Position numbers and translations under genes: made by a program
Shown: in pieces, positions 17,752-26,495 of the stretch
Position numbering within the stretch: position 1 is the first letter of the stretch
Layout of the letters: every line of letters begins with the position of its first letter
From: an uncultured Roseibacillus sp.
GTDB taxonomy: Bacteria > Verrucomicrobiota > Verrucomicrobiia > Verrucomicrobiales > Akkermansiaceae
Direction: 5' to 3'
DNA: 40,817 nucleotides
NCBI GenBank assembly: GCA_937949965.1
Contig: CALFBF010000024.1
Coordinates: 1-40,817 of the forward strand
Notes under the pieces: generated by a model
The model's database searches: none
What the model was told of the DNA's origin: nothing
Seen by the model: only the letters and a program-made list of their open reading frames with translations

Positions 17752-18801
17752 ATGATTATCGCACTAGATGCCATGGGGGGTGACAAAGCCCCTGACGTCA
17801 ATGTAATCGGGGCTCGCGACGCCTTGCGCCTCTATCCCGAAATTGATGAAATCATTCTAGTAGGTGACGAGACCGTCCTCGCAGAGAGCTGCGCCCGCAA
17901 TGGCCTCGATACGAACTCGAAAGCACGGATCCAGCACGCTAGCGAGGTGGTCGAAATGCATGAATCCGGTGCCAAGGCCGTTCGTCGCAAGCGTAATAGC
18001 TCAATCTCAGTGGCGACTGATCTCGTCAAGCAAGGCCAAGCACAGGCAGTCGTCTCGGCAGGTAATACGGGGGCAGCGGTCGCGAGTGCTACCATCAAGC
18101 TCAGGCTTCTCAAAGGGGTTGACCGAGCTGGAATTGCCTCTCCGCTCCCTAACGAATTTGGCACCTGTAACATCCTCGATGCTGGGGCTAATCCTGAGGC
18201 GAAACCCAAGCACCTCGCGACCTACGCAGTCATGGGAGCAGTTTACTCGCACAAAGTCCTCTCGGTCGAAAAACCCATGGTCGGCATCATGTCCAATGGC
18301 GAAGAGGAAGAGAAAGGAACGACGCTAACCAAAGAGACGCTCATCCTCCTCAAACACATGGTAGAGTCTGGACACGCGAATTTTGACTTCCGTGGTAATG
18401 TCGAAGGCCACGACCTATTTGAGACCAAGCTCGATGTCTGTCTCTGCGATGGTTTCACTGGTAACGTGGTCCTCAAAAGCTGCGAAGCGACGGCCAAGGC
18501 GATGTCCAAGTGGTTGAAAAAGGAATTCAAACGCAACCCTTTCCGCGTCCTGGGAGCACTCCTTTCCAAAGGAGCTTTTGGCAATGTCAAAGAACGCACC
18601 AATTACGAAACCTATGGTGGCTCTCCCCTACTGGGCGTGCGTGGCACGGTGATTATTTCTCATGGTTCCTCCACCTCTTTAGCCATTCGTAATGCATTGC
18701 ACATGGCCGCAAAGGCAGTTCAAAATGAAGTAAATCCCGAGATTGAGTCAGCGCTCCATGCCCTGACCTTGCCCAAAATTGATTCCGCAGCCGAACAGTA
18801 G
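17752..18801 (+). CDS. plsX: Phosphate acyltransferase PlsX
   Basis: PlsX converts acyl-ACP and phosphate to acyl-phosphate, feeding glycerolipid synthesis at the membrane surface. Signature segments are IIALDAMGGDKAPD, VSAGNTGAAVASA, the DAGANPEAKPKHLATYA block and CDGFTGNVVLKSCE. At 349 residues the length is normal. The start is ATG 17752, directly behind the terminator hairpin. Usually fabH follows; here hisI does, seven bases after the stop. Together with the separate plsC at 167-805, the window holds two steps of phospholipid synthesis. Confidence 0.96.
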   Translation: MIIALDAMGGDKAPDVNVIGARDALRLYPEIDEIILVGDETVLAESCARNGLDTNSKARIQHASEVVEMHESGAKAVRRKRNSSISVATDLVKQGQAQAVVSAGNTGAAVASATIKLRLLKGVDRAGIASPLPNEFGTCNILDAGANPEAKPKHLATYAVMGAVYSHKVLSVEKPMVGIMSNGEEEEKGTTLTKETLILLKHMVESGHANFDFRGNVEGHDLFETKLDVCLCDGFTGNVVLKSCEATAKAMSKWLKKEFKRNPFRVLGALLSKGAFGNVKERTNYETYGGSPLLGVRGTVIISHGSSTSLAIRNALHMAAKAVQNEVNPEIESALHALTLPKIDSAAEQ

Positions 18802-18808
18802 AAATCTG

Positions 18809-19204
18809 ATGTCAAACTTCCCTCCACAAACTGATAAAGACGCCATTGAGAATGGGCTCACTTTCATGCCCAAGTTCGACGAGAACGGACTCATTCCTGC
18901 GATGGCGATTGATGCCAAAAGCAAAGAACCGTTGATGCTGGCCTACATGAACGAGCAATCATTAAAACTCACTCTCGAAAAGCAGGAAGCGGTTTACTAC
19001 TCCCGTAGTCGGCAGACCCTCTGGCACAAAGGAGCAACTTCTGGTGAATTTCAAAAAATCATCACCATTCGCACTGATTGCGATCAGGACGCGCTCATTC
19101 TGGAAGTGGAGCAACTTGGCGGAGGCTGCTGTCATACCAAGCGTTCCTCCTGCTTCTATCGCAATGTGACTGCAGACCATACGCTATCGTTTCGAGACGA
19201 GTAA
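18809..19204 (+). CDS. hisI: Phosphoribosyl-AMP cyclohydrolase
   Basis: HisI opens the purine ring of phosphoribosyl-AMP in the third step of histidine synthesis. The metal-binding motifs are visible: DCDQDALILEVEQLGGGC, then CHTKRSSCFYR; WHKGATSGEFQ is the substrate loop. I use ATG 18809 (131 residues), seven bases after the plsX stop; the frame is open upstream inside plsX. No HisE domain is fused. No other his gene is nearby, so it is transcribed with plsX rather than in a his operon. Confidence 0.93.
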   Translation: MSNFPPQTDKDAIENGLTFMPKFDENGLIPAMAIDAKSKEPLMLAYMNEQSLKLTLEKQEAVYYSRSRQTLWHKGATSGEFQKIITIRTDCDQDALILEVEQLGGGCCHTKRSSCFYRNVTADHTLSFRDE

Positions 19205-19228
19205 AAGATTGCTTAAAAAGGCTCTGAA

Positions 19229-19251
19229 CCTCTTCTAATTCGAAGGAGAGG
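19229..19251 (+). terminator. Weak hairpin after hisI
   Basis: CCTCTTC (19229-19235) pairs with GAAG-AGAGG (19242-19251, one bulged base). It is followed by CATTTCTAG rather than a clean U-tract, so termination is only possible. The remaining bases to 19400 show no recognisable element. Confidence 0.3.
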
Positions 19252-19400
19252 CATTTCTAGGTGCAGTTGAATCGCGTCCTGCTCACTTCCATTACAACAG
19301 TTTAGAATTCCTACATGAAGGGAACACATTGATGGGTTGACCGAACAATATCTACCGAGAGACTCCTAGTGTTCCTCACAACCGCTTCCCCTCTCCGGCA

Positions 19401-21194
19401 ATGAATCCAGATAAAATACGCTTCAACTGTCCCTCCTGTGGAATCCAGCTTGATGTCCCCGCCTCACTAGCCGGAGTTACTGGACCTTGTCCCAACTGTC
19501 AGAATTCGATCACTGCTCCCCACCCGAGTTTACCTGAACTAGTTCAGCCACAACCACTTTCACCTCCTCAACCGCAACCGGTCGCCACTCCTCAACCGCA
19601 ACCGGTCGCCACTCCTCAGCCACAACCGGTCGCCACTCCTCAGCCACAACCGGTCGCCACTCCTCAGCCACAACCGGTCGCTACTCCTCAGCCTCAACCG
19701 GTCGCCACTCCTCAGCCTCAAACCACAGTCCTCCCCGAACAGTCTTACCACTACCCTTCGGGAACGATTCCAGAACCAATTCCAGTTACTGAGGATTACG
19801 CCGAACATCAACATCACTACTCTCCGCCACAGGCACAAACGTATCCCCCCGAACCTGTTCAAGCACAGGCCCTCCCTCCCGAGCCCACTCCTCAGTTTCC
19901 CCCTGAAGCCGATTTTATTGAGTATCCTGAAAGTCATCTTATTGAGTCTTCTCCCCAAGAAATCCACTATCAGGAGACCAACTACACAAGTCCTCCTTCC
20001 CAAGTTCATGCTACTCCAGCAGAACCTCCTTTCCCCATTGAACCCGAACCTATTCTCCCAACGAGTATAGAACCTCCCTTAGAACCATCGGAGGGTTATA
20101 ATTATGCAGTCGAACCCCAAGGCGAATCTAGGCACAACGAAGCACTCCCATCCAAACCTAACAGCCGTATCCCCAGCATCCTCTTCCTGCTGTTTTTTCT
20201 CCTATCAGCAGCGGTTCTAGTAATTGGACTGCTGAACATTACCGGGATAGTGGGATTGAATAGTCTAAAAGATCTCTTGAGGTCGAGTGAAAAGCCGTCC
20301 ACTTCACAAACTGTTCCACCAACACAAATCTCATCTATTGAGCCGATCACTGAGCGAAAAGAATCTATTATTGAAGAGATTCCTGAACCCTCGAATGAAG
20401 TTCCCCCAATAGAGGAAACTTTATCTCCGGCAACCTCCTCTAATCCATCTTCAATAACACCTAAAATTCCAGAAGGAGAAGACTATCGAGAAGGTCAGAC
20501 TCCTCTTCCCGCAGGTCTGGGTTCAGAAAGTGGAAACCCAGAAGAAGTGCAAGAAATCCTAGCAAACTTTTTCCGAGCAAAAACGCTCGCAGAGCGCGAA
20601 AATTTTCTCTCACCACGCAGTCTGAACGATCCTAACATCGCAGATTCTATCCTTGCTCGTCCTATTCCAGAACCAACGGTTATTCTTTTCCGAAATCACC
20701 TCCGGGATACCGAAGAACAACGCTCAGACTTTTTCTACGTTGCAAGTTGGGAAGGACAATCGGATGCTCCGGCTGACTTCATTACAGTCGAGCTTCATAA
20801 GTGGCCAGGAAACGAGCCTTATCGTGTTAACTCCGAAGCTTTCCTTGAGTTTACCGAAAAGAAACTGCGGCGCTATGCTTCTGTTCCCTTAGATCGCCCA
20901 GCTCGTTTCTTTGCCCTAGCAACCCTCAGTCCAGTTTGCTTTGAGAAAGAAGCGGTCCCAGACCACCTTAGTAAGGCTACCCTTACACTAGGCACCTCTC
21001 CTAGAGACGAAAACTCAATCAAAGTCTACCTAAATAAAAACAGTGAGATGTATGAAGAGCTTTCGAAACACCGAAACGGATTAATCTTTCGAAAAGAAAT
21101 CCCCCTCACCCTCACTCTCGCATGGTCCAAGCCTATCGAGAATAAACGTTACCTTGAGGTTCACATCATCGACTCTTTCGACTGGCATCCCTAG
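19401..21194 (+). CDS. Zinc-ribbon, Pro/Gln-repeat, single-pass membrane protein of unknown function
   Basis: I do not recognise this 597-residue protein. The N-terminus is a zinc ribbon, FNCPSCGIQLDVP...GPCPNC (Cys10, 13, 30, 33), a type common in planctomycete and verrucomicrobial membrane proteins. Residues 56-103 are six PQPQPVAT units plus a partial seventh. A long Pro/Glu/Gln-rich linker follows to about 250, then one transmembrane helix at about 257-284 (LFLLFFLLSAAVLVIGLL), another acidic Ser/Pro linker, and a folded region from about 385 to the end (for example QEILANFFRAKTLAERENFL). A cytoplasmic ribbon and an external C-terminal domain are the likely topology, suggesting a sensory or scaffold role, which is inference. 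It appears monocistronic. Confidence 0.75.
   Translation: MNPDKIRFNCPSCGIQLDVPASLAGVTGPCPNCQNSITAPHPSLPELVQPQPLSPPQPQPVATPQPQPVATPQPQPVATPQPQPVATPQPQPVATPQPQPVATPQPQTTVLPEQSYHYPSGTIPEPIPVTEDYAEHQHHYSPPQAQTYPPEPVQAQALPPEPTPQFPPEADFIEYPESHLIESSPQEIHYQETNYTSPPSQVHATPAEPPFPIEPEPILPTSIEPPLEPSEGYNYAVEPQGESRHNEALPSKPNSRIPSILFLLFFLLSAAVLVIGLLNITGIVGLNSLKDLLRSSEKPSTSQTVPPTQISSIEPITERKESIIEEIPEPSNEVPPIEETLSPATSSNPSSITPKIPEGEDYREGQTPLPAGLGSESGNPEEVQEILANFFRAKTLAERENFLSPRSLNDPNIADSILARPIPEPTVILFRNHLRDTEEQRSDFFYVASWEGQSDAPADFITVELHKWPGNEPYRVNSEAFLEFTEKKLRRYASVPLDRPARFFALATLSPVCFEKEAVPDHLSKATLTLGTSPRDENSIKVYLNKNSEMYEELSKHRNGLIFRKEIPLTLTLAWSKPIENKRYLEVHIIDSFDWHP
19566..19721 (+). repeat. 24-bp in-frame tandem repeat (PQPQPVAT x6 plus partial)
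   Basis: Six 24-base units run from 19566 to 19709, each encoding PQPQPVAT, with a partial unit to about 19721. Units differ only at synonymous third positions (CCG/CCT/CCA, CAA/CAG, GCC/GCT). The near identity suggests recent expansion or ongoing homogenisation, and copy number may vary between strains. Confidence 0.9.
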
Positions 21195-21483
21195 AGTGAT
21201 TCCTGGAATTCCCCTCCAATATAGCCCCTCTAACAGACTGCTCAATCCGGAAAGAAGTAACTGGGAGTCGAATCCTCAAGGAACAGGCCTCTAGCATATT
21301 CGTTTTCCGAGATGCCAAAAGAAGTGTGTCAACTTCGTAAATGGGTCACTGGAGGCACCCTTAAGGTTATCGAGGAACATCTTTTGAAATGAGACTATCT
21401 GAGGCGATCTTAAGAAAGAAACTACACACTCTCTCCAATAAGGATTCGACAGGAGAACGCATTCACGCAAGCTAGCGCTCTGA

Positions 21484-22629
21484 ATGTCGGAACCAATTGA
21501 CGAGTTGGGAACACTCCAGAGCCAAGGGCTTCTCCGAAGGCTCACTCCCCGTACGACCGATACACTGCCCTTTGTATCCGATAGTAAAGGGCAGCGGTTG
21601 ATCAACTTTTCCTCCAACGATTACCTCGGCTTATCTCAACATCCCACCGTGATTCAGGCAGCCATCACGGCAGTGGAGCGCTACGGAGTGGGAGCAACCG
21701 CCTCACGGCTCGTTTGCGGCAGCTTCGACTATCATCATGAATTGGAAACCCAAATTGCCTCTCTCAAGGAAACCTCTGCTGCGCGAATTTTTGCAAATGG
21801 ATATGCGACGGCTCTGGGTACAATCCCTGCAGTGGTTGGTAAGAATGATACCGTAATCCTTGATAAATTAGCCCACGCTAGTCTTATTGACGGAGCCAAA
21901 CTTTCGCAAGCACGTTTACGAACCTTTCCTCACAACAAGCTCTCCCGGCTAGAAGAACTCCTTCGTGAAAGCAGAGAACGTGCTCCCCATGCCAAGATAT
22001 TAATCGTCACCGAGTCTGTTTTCTCCATGGACGGTGACTGCTGCCCACTGCGAGAGATGGTAGAACTGAAAGACAAGTATGAAGCTCTTCTGCTACTCGA
22101 TGAAGCTCATGCTCTCGGAGTGCTAGGCCCACGAGGCTTAGGCTTAGCAGAAGCACTCGGTCTGCAACCACGAATTGACTTCCAAATGGGCACCTTGGGC
22201 AAGGCGGCAGGTTCAGCGGGAGGCTATCTCGCCGCAAAGGCACCTTGGATTGATTTACTAACTAACCGAGCTCGATCCTTTATATATTCTACTGCACCAC
22301 CACCTGCGCAGATCGCGGCTGCGATGGCTGCGCTGACCCTCATTACTTCGGAAGAAGGTCAAAAACTGAGAGAGCAATTACAACAAAACATCACTCTCAT
22401 CTCACCAAATCTAGAACGAGAGCATCATACCGCGATCATTCCACTGATTCTAGGTAGCAATGAGAATGCTCTCGCCGCATCGGAGAATCTCCGTAAGCAA
22501 GGAATCCTCGTCCCTGCCATTCGCTACCCAACCGTTCCTAGAGACACGGCGAGATTACGCATCACCGTTTCTGCGAAACATCAACCTTCGCAGCTAGCCC
22601 AACTCAGGAGTACTTTGTTAACGAGTTAA
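21484..22629 (+). CDS. bioF: 8-amino-7-oxononanoate synthase (alpha-oxoamine synthase family)
   Basis: This PLP enzyme of the alpha-oxoamine synthase family most likely condenses pimeloyl-ACP or -CoA with alanine in biotin synthesis. Segments include INFSSNDYLGLSQHP, GVGATASRLVCGSFDYHHELE, ILVTESVFSMDGDCCPL (as ILIVTESVFSMDGD), LLLDEAHALGVLGPRG and the PLP-lysine loop MGTLGKAAGSAGGY. Its 381 residues are typical. Glycine C-acetyltransferase is the main alternative; the length and HNKLSRLEELL style favour BioF. No other bio gene is adjacent. The 289 bases upstream (21195-21483) hold no gene or structure I can support. Its TAA lies within TTAA shared with the convergent PDZ gene. Confidence 0.88.
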   Translation: MSEPIDELGTLQSQGLLRRLTPRTTDTLPFVSDSKGQRLINFSSNDYLGLSQHPTVIQAAITAVERYGVGATASRLVCGSFDYHHELETQIASLKETSAARIFANGYATALGTIPAVVGKNDTVILDKLAHASLIDGAKLSQARLRTFPHNKLSRLEELLRESRERAPHAKILIVTESVFSMDGDCCPLREMVELKDKYEALLLLDEAHALGVLGPRGLGLAEALGLQPRIDFQMGTLGKAAGSAGGYLAAKAPWIDLLTNRARSFIYSTAPPPAQIAAAMAALTLITSEEGQKLREQLQQNITLISPNLEREHHTAIIPLILGSNENALAASENLRKQGILVPAIRYPTVPRDTARLRITVSAKHQPSQLAQLRSTLLTS

Positions 22630-23624
22630 CGGCCTTCTCCAGGTAAGCCTTCCATGAAGAACTTCAGCTTATTCCCGCTCTGCTGCACTCCCATATTCTC
22701 AATCCGATCGCGAACCGAAGGATCAACAGCGGACTTATCTGCTGTCGTTTCCCAAGGACCATTATAAACGATTTCTCCGTTATTATCTCTCACGGTCACT
22801 TCGGTGCGTCCATTTTTCATACGCATTGTAATCGTGCCTTGGGCATCAGACCAAGTGACGGAGCTTTCGGCATTCATGTCGAAGTCAATCTGACCATTGC
22901 TATTCGGAACATTCCCATCCAACATCCCATTTAATTTGAGACCAAGGCCAACGTCATTGAACTCTCTATCGAGAAGATTACGAAGCTGCTCCATTTGTTC
23001 CCGAACGTCGCGTGGCGTCTGACCGCCACCTGGCCAAAGTTGTTGAATTCCACCAATCCCACCAACTCCACGCTTCTGAGGCACTGTTCCGGGAAGACCG
23101 GTAGGACGTTGCTCAAGCTGAACAATTTCTTCTTGCTTCTGCCCACTGCGCAGAAATTCAACTAAAACTTCGTCACCGACTTTACAATCGCGTACGGCGT
23201 CGCGCAGATCGAGAGGCGAACTGATGGCACGTCCGTCAAAATTCAACAGAATATCATTTTTCTTAAGCCCAGCCTTCGCCGCACCGCTCCCCTCATGCAC
23301 TTTCTGAATCGTGACACCGTGTTCGAGACCGAGGTGATCGAGAAGAAGGTCATCAAGAGGCATACTTCCCACCCCTAGATAAGGAATAACCACCGGCTCT
23401 GCCAATTGAGGCGAAGGAACAGCTTCAATAACAGGAACCTTCTCTTCCGCGAGAGCTTTCACTTCTTCTTCAGTAAGAGGTTCAATCGAAGCCCCTTTCA
23501 GGTGAGGAACTTGTTCATCAAGCTCGCCTGGACGCTCTACTGCCCAAGTATGAGAAACAACCGTAAGCCCTAGCAAAATGAGAGTCAGACCTCGTTTTCT
23601 ACCACCTGTTTGATATGTCTTCAT
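22626..23624 (-). CDS. Secreted PDZ-domain protein
   Basis: The 332-residue protein begins with a signal peptide (LTLILLGLTVVSHTWA, cleavage near residue 28). A PDZ domain spans about residues 90-185: YLGVGSMPLDDLLLDHLGLEHGVTIQKV, read here in parts, then GSGAAKAGLKKNDILLNFDGRAI and DEVLVEFLRSGQ. A C-terminal region includes a predicted beta segment (SVTWSDAQGTITMRMKNG). No trypsin-like or other protease domain is present, so it is an adaptor-type periplasmic PDZ protein rather than a DegP. It lies 66 bases downstream of the putative anti-sigma gene on the same strand, suggesting one transcript and a possible role in envelope signalling, which is inference. Confidence 0.8.
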   Translation of the reverse strand: MKTYQTGGRKRGLTLILLGLTVVSHTWAVERPGELDEQVPHLKGASIEPLTEEEVKALAEEKVPVIEAVPSPQLAEPVVIPYLGVGSMPLDDLLLDHLGLEHGVTIQKVHEGSGAAKAGLKKNDILLNFDGRAISSPLDLRDAVRDCKVGDEVLVEFLRSGQKQEEIVQLEQRPTGLPGTVPQKRGVGGIGGIQQLWPGGGQTPRDVREQMEQLRNLLDREFNDVGLGLKLNGMLDGNVPNSNGQIDFDMNAESSVTWSDAQGTITMRMKNGRTEVTVRDNNGEIVYNGPWETTADKSAVDPSVRDRIENMGVQQSGNKLKFFMEGLPGEGR

Positions 23625-23690
23625 TGTAAAAAGCGGAGCGTCCGGAAAAACAATTTTTGTTTAAGAAACACCCATTACCAGAATCAAGTT

Positions 23691-24209
23691 TTAGTAAGAA
23701 ACAGGAACAAGGTAGTTGTCCACCTTAGGACGTGTAATCTTGAGCCCCACGTTGTCATCTCCACGAAAATCTGCCTCTTCTCGACGAATTACTTGGATAA
23801 CTTGGTATTCTAAGCCGTCTTTGTCAGCAACTTGTCCTGTGTTCACTGAACTAATCTTCCGCTGGACATTGACCGGAACCAAAGAGGCTTGCCTCAAAAC
23901 AGGAACTGCCTCGACACTGGAAGCAGTAACGACATTTTCGCTTAATTTTGGAGGAACTAAAAACCCGAGGCTAGCCCCAAGGATCGCCACTGCGGCTGCA
24001 GCACCCCACATGGGTTTCCAGCTCGAACGTGATTTCTTTTCACTTGGAAAGTCAACGATCTTACCGATTTCGGCAGCTTCATCAACTCCGTCCGCATTCT
24101 CCTCCCAACGCTCCATGGCACGCACCATACGTGACAAAACTTCCCCCGACATGGGGCTAGGTGCGAATTCTCGCAATTCGTTTTCTAGTTCTTGTAAGTC
24201 CGAATCCAT
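23691..24209 (-). CDS. Putative anti-sigma factor (membrane-anchored)
   Basis: This 172-residue protein has an acidic N-terminal cytoplasmic part (DSDLQELENELREFAPSP), one transmembrane helix (about residues 68-87, MWGAAAAVAILGASLGFLV) and a C-terminal periplasmic segment. It starts 15 bases after the stop of an ECF sigma gene, and that arrangement, with the topology, is the basis for the anti-sigma call. No zinc-binding HxxxCxxC motif is present, so it would be a non-ZAS type. Sequence similarity to a named family is not visible to me. Confidence 0.6.
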   Translation of the reverse strand: MDSDLQELENELREFAPSPMSGEVLSRMVRAMERWEENADGVDEAAEIGKIVDFPSEKKSRSSWKPMWGAAAAVAILGASLGFLVPPKLSENVVTASSVEAVPVLRQASLVPVNVQRKISSVNTGQVADKDGLEYQVIQVIRREEADFRGDDNVGLKITRPKVDNYLVPVSY

Positions 24210-24224
24210 CTTTTGTGTAAGCTA

Positions 24225-24818
24225 CTAAATATCCCCCCGAATGCGGGCCGCTGCAAGTTTCTTTCTGAGAGCCTCTAAACCATAGCGATAACGTGAGGCC
24301 GCAGTATGGAGAGAAATGTCCAAACTCTTCCCGATATCATCAAAAGTCCGCTCTCCCCATATCTTCATGACAATGACTTCTGCAAATTTTGCAGGAAGCT
24401 CCTTCAGAGCCTCTTCAACAAGCTTTGTTTGTTCCCCGCTGGCATTACTGTCGAGAAACCAAGTATCCCCCTCCACGGTGGTCAGCCCTTTGGCATCGTC
24501 CACCACCTTTTCTTCACGCTTCCTCCGTCGATCATCTTTTCTGCCACGATCAATAGCCTCTCTCCGAATCTGGGTATAGAGGAATGGCATCCAGGCTTCT
24601 TGACCACCGACAAAGGTGTTCTCAGCTACTTTCTTCGCCAGCTTAACAAGGGCATCTTGCAAGACATCCTCAGCGTCTGAGCCATTCCGAGTCTGTTGCC
24701 GAGCAAAAAGAAGTAGGCGCGAGCCATTGACCCGTAGCCATCCCTGCCAATCAAGGCTCAAAGCCCCAGTATTTGATGCTTCTGCAGTTATCACCTGTTC
24801 CAACTCGTCATCATCCAC
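24225..24818 (-). CDS. ECF-type RNA polymerase sigma factor
   Basis: The 197-residue protein has sigma region 2 (LFARQQTRNGSDAEDVLQDALVKL, then AWMPFLYTQIRREAIDRGRK). After a variable linker comes sigma region 4 (LPAKFAEVIVMKIWGERTFDDIGKSL, then SLHTAASRYRYGLEALRKKL). It would direct RNA polymerase to a small regulon. The start is GTG 24818. It heads a sigma/anti-sigma/PDZ operon; 24819-24963 separates it from a divergent coiled-coil gene and should contain its promoter, often autoregulated in such systems. The inducing signal is unknown. Confidence 0.88.
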   Translation of the reverse strand: MDDDELEQVITAEASNTGALSLDWQGWLRVNGSRLLLFARQQTRNGSDAEDVLQDALVKLAKKVAENTFVGGQEAWMPFLYTQIRREAIDRGRKDDRRRKREEKVVDDAKGLTTVEGDTWFLDSNASGEQTKLVEEALKELPAKFAEVIVMKIWGERTFDDIGKSLDISLHTAASRYRYGLEALRKKLAAARIRGDI

Positions 24819-24963
24819 AGCGGTGTGAGCACTATCATCTTGTCTAAAAAAAGAACAGAGCTGACTAGGGAAGATTTTCTCTGACCCTTCAAAAAGTTAA
24901 TTATTATTAATATTCTAGTGGTCAAAAGTTTATCGTTTGACTATCCTTTGCTCGATCCTTGCC

Positions 24964-25548
24964 ATGTCGACTACCCGCAAACAACACCTGATGGTTGGAG
25001 CTGGCTCCAAAGCTGGAGCAAGCGATGAATACAATCGCCAACTCGAACAAGCTGAAACCCAGCTCCAGAAGCTCCAACTCCAGCGCGAAGAAATCGAACG
25101 GAAAAGAATTGCGGAGGAAGAGATCACACAGAATAAACAGGATTTTATTGATGGTCAAATTGAGCTTATCGAGCGGCTTGACCAGTCCGTGCAGGCCGTT
25201 GATCGCGAAATTTTTGATTCGCGCCAAGAACTCAAAGAATTAGAAGAAGCCCGCAAGACTTTTGCCTCTCACCTTCAGACCTTACAAGGAATCGACCCTC
25301 GCAAGTGGAAGAAAACAAAGATCTCCGAAGAAGTCCACAACGCGCTCGAAACTCTCGAAACATGCGAGAACGACTTCGAAGAACTCGCTGCTCACATCAG
25401 CGAAGGTCGTCGACGGGGTTTTCTCAGTAAATCCAAGCACACAAGCACACAGGATCCTTTTCTCGACAGTTTACGACAAGGATTTGCTTTTAATCTTCCC
25501 CTCATCGTCCTTTCTATTATCGCTCTGCTCATCTTCGCTAATCGGTAA
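24964..25548 (+). CDS. Coiled-coil, C-terminally anchored membrane protein
   Basis: I do not recognise a family. The 194 residues are mostly heptad-like coiled coil (about 20-115, QLEQAETQLQKLQLQREEIERKR onward). A middle helical region follows, and a single C-terminal transmembrane helix (about 173-191, FNLPLIVLSIIALLIFA), so the bulk should face the cytoplasm as a tail-anchored protein. ATG 24964 gives MSTTRKQHL; the open frame extends to 24937 without a better start. The next gene, 14 bases on, encodes a shorter protein of the same design, suggesting the two may form a heteromeric membrane coiled-coil assembly. Confidence 0.75.
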   Translation: MSTTRKQHLMVGAGSKAGASDEYNRQLEQAETQLQKLQLQREEIERKRIAEEEITQNKQDFIDGQIELIERLDQSVQAVDREIFDSRQELKELEEARKTFASHLQTLQGIDPRKWKKTKISEEVHNALETLETCENDFEELAAHISEGRRRGFLSKSKHTSTQDPFLDSLRQGFAFNLPLIVLSIIALLIFANR

Positions 25549-25562
25549 GATCATTCCGTCCC

Positions 25563-25913
25563 ATGCCTTTGCTCCGCAAACAGAAAAAAGAATCGACCAT
25601 CGTAGCCTCTGAACTCTCGGCCCTTGCCGAGCAGGAGCGTGCGGTTGCGGAGCAGATTGCCAAAATGGAGGAGATGATCTCATCTGCTCCAGACCGGATT
25701 CGGCGTGAATATGAGGAAAGTCGCACCCTCATGCCCCCTCCCGATGATTGGGAAGACCGACAACGGGCCAAGCGCTTCAACGCTCACCTCTCCAAAGGAG
25801 AAATCAGAAATGAGCACCGTTATCAGGCTCGCTCTACCCTCCTGCTCGTGCTCCTTCTTTTAGCAATTACTTCTCTTTTGATGTGGATCACCTCTTTCGT
25901 AAAAGATCTCTAA
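25563..25913 (+). CDS. Small coiled-coil protein with C-terminal transmembrane helix
   Basis: This 116-residue hypothetical protein has a basic N-terminus (MPLLRKQKKES) and a coiled-coil stretch (ELSALAEQERAVAEQIAKMEEM). A DDWEDRQRAKRF region comes next, and a C-terminal transmembrane helix (LLLVLLLLAITSLLMWI) near residues 93-110. The layout repeats that of the preceding gene. Its TAA stop lies inside a TCTAACAG motif copy. No function can be assigned. Confidence 0.7.
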   Translation: MPLLRKQKKESTIVASELSALAEQERAVAEQIAKMEEMISSAPDRIRREYEESRTLMPPPDDWEDRQRAKRFNAHLSKGEIRNEHRYQARSTLLLVLLLLAITSLLMWITSFVKDL

Positions 25914-26012
25914 CAGATTCTCGAAGAGTAAACTCCTACTCAGGATCAACAATCTCTTCGTTAACGCAAAGAAAGTCTTTTGCTCGCTCAGGCATCAGGT
26001 CACTGTCGGGGC

Positions 26013-26468
26013 ATGGCTACTCTTTCTGATACCGTTACCGAAGACATTAAGAATGCAATGCGAGCTAAGGATAGCCTCGCACTCAATACGCTTCGTGCTT
26101 TAAAATCTGCTCTCAAAAACACGGCCATCGACAAAGGAGGTGCAGATGTCGTTCTCGACGATAGCGAAGTCATCGCCGTCGTCCGGAAGCAGGTCAAACA
26201 ACGACAAGACTCCATTACGCAGTTTGAACAAGCAGGTCGAACCGAACTCTCGGATCAAGAAAAGGCGGAAATCACCGTCCTCGAAAAGTATCTCCCTTCG
26301 GCCCTCTCTCCAGAAGAACTCAACCAAGCGGTCGCTGAAGCCATCGCAGAAACAGGTGCCACCAGCCGAGCTGATATGGGTAAAGTGATGAAAGTCCTTC
26401 AAGAAAAAACAGCCGGACGAGCCGATGGCAAAACGCTCTCACAAGCAGTACAAAGCAAGCTCGCTTAA
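26013..26468 (+). CDS. yqeY: YqeY/GatB-C-terminal-like domain protein
   Basis: This 151-residue protein is a stand-alone version of the C-terminal tRNA-binding domain of GatB. Family segments are LSDTVTEDIKNAMRAKDSLALNTLRALKSALKN, present as consecutive motifs, then VVRKQVKQRQDSITQFEQAGR, EITVLEKYLPSALSPEEL and GKVMKVLQEKTAGRADGKTL. ATG 26013 is the family-like start; the frame is open to 25980. The precise cellular role of YqeY proteins is not settled, though tRNA interaction is suspected. It precedes ispD by about 27 bases and is probably cotranscribed with it. Confidence 0.9.
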   Translation: MATLSDTVTEDIKNAMRAKDSLALNTLRALKSALKNTAIDKGGADVVLDDSEVIAVVRKQVKQRQDSITQFEQAGRTELSDQEKAEITVLEKYLPSALSPEELNQAVAEAIAETGATSRADMGKVMKVLQEKTAGRADGKTLSQAVQSKLA

Positions 26469-26495
26469 GCTCACTTCTCATTAACACGCCGACCT

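Noticed and set aside
21195-21483. A tRNA-like stretch (GTCGAATCCTC near 21270) and a 108-residue antisense frame
   Set aside because: No acceptor, D or anticodon arm can be built, and the frame overlaps the bioF start with no motif.
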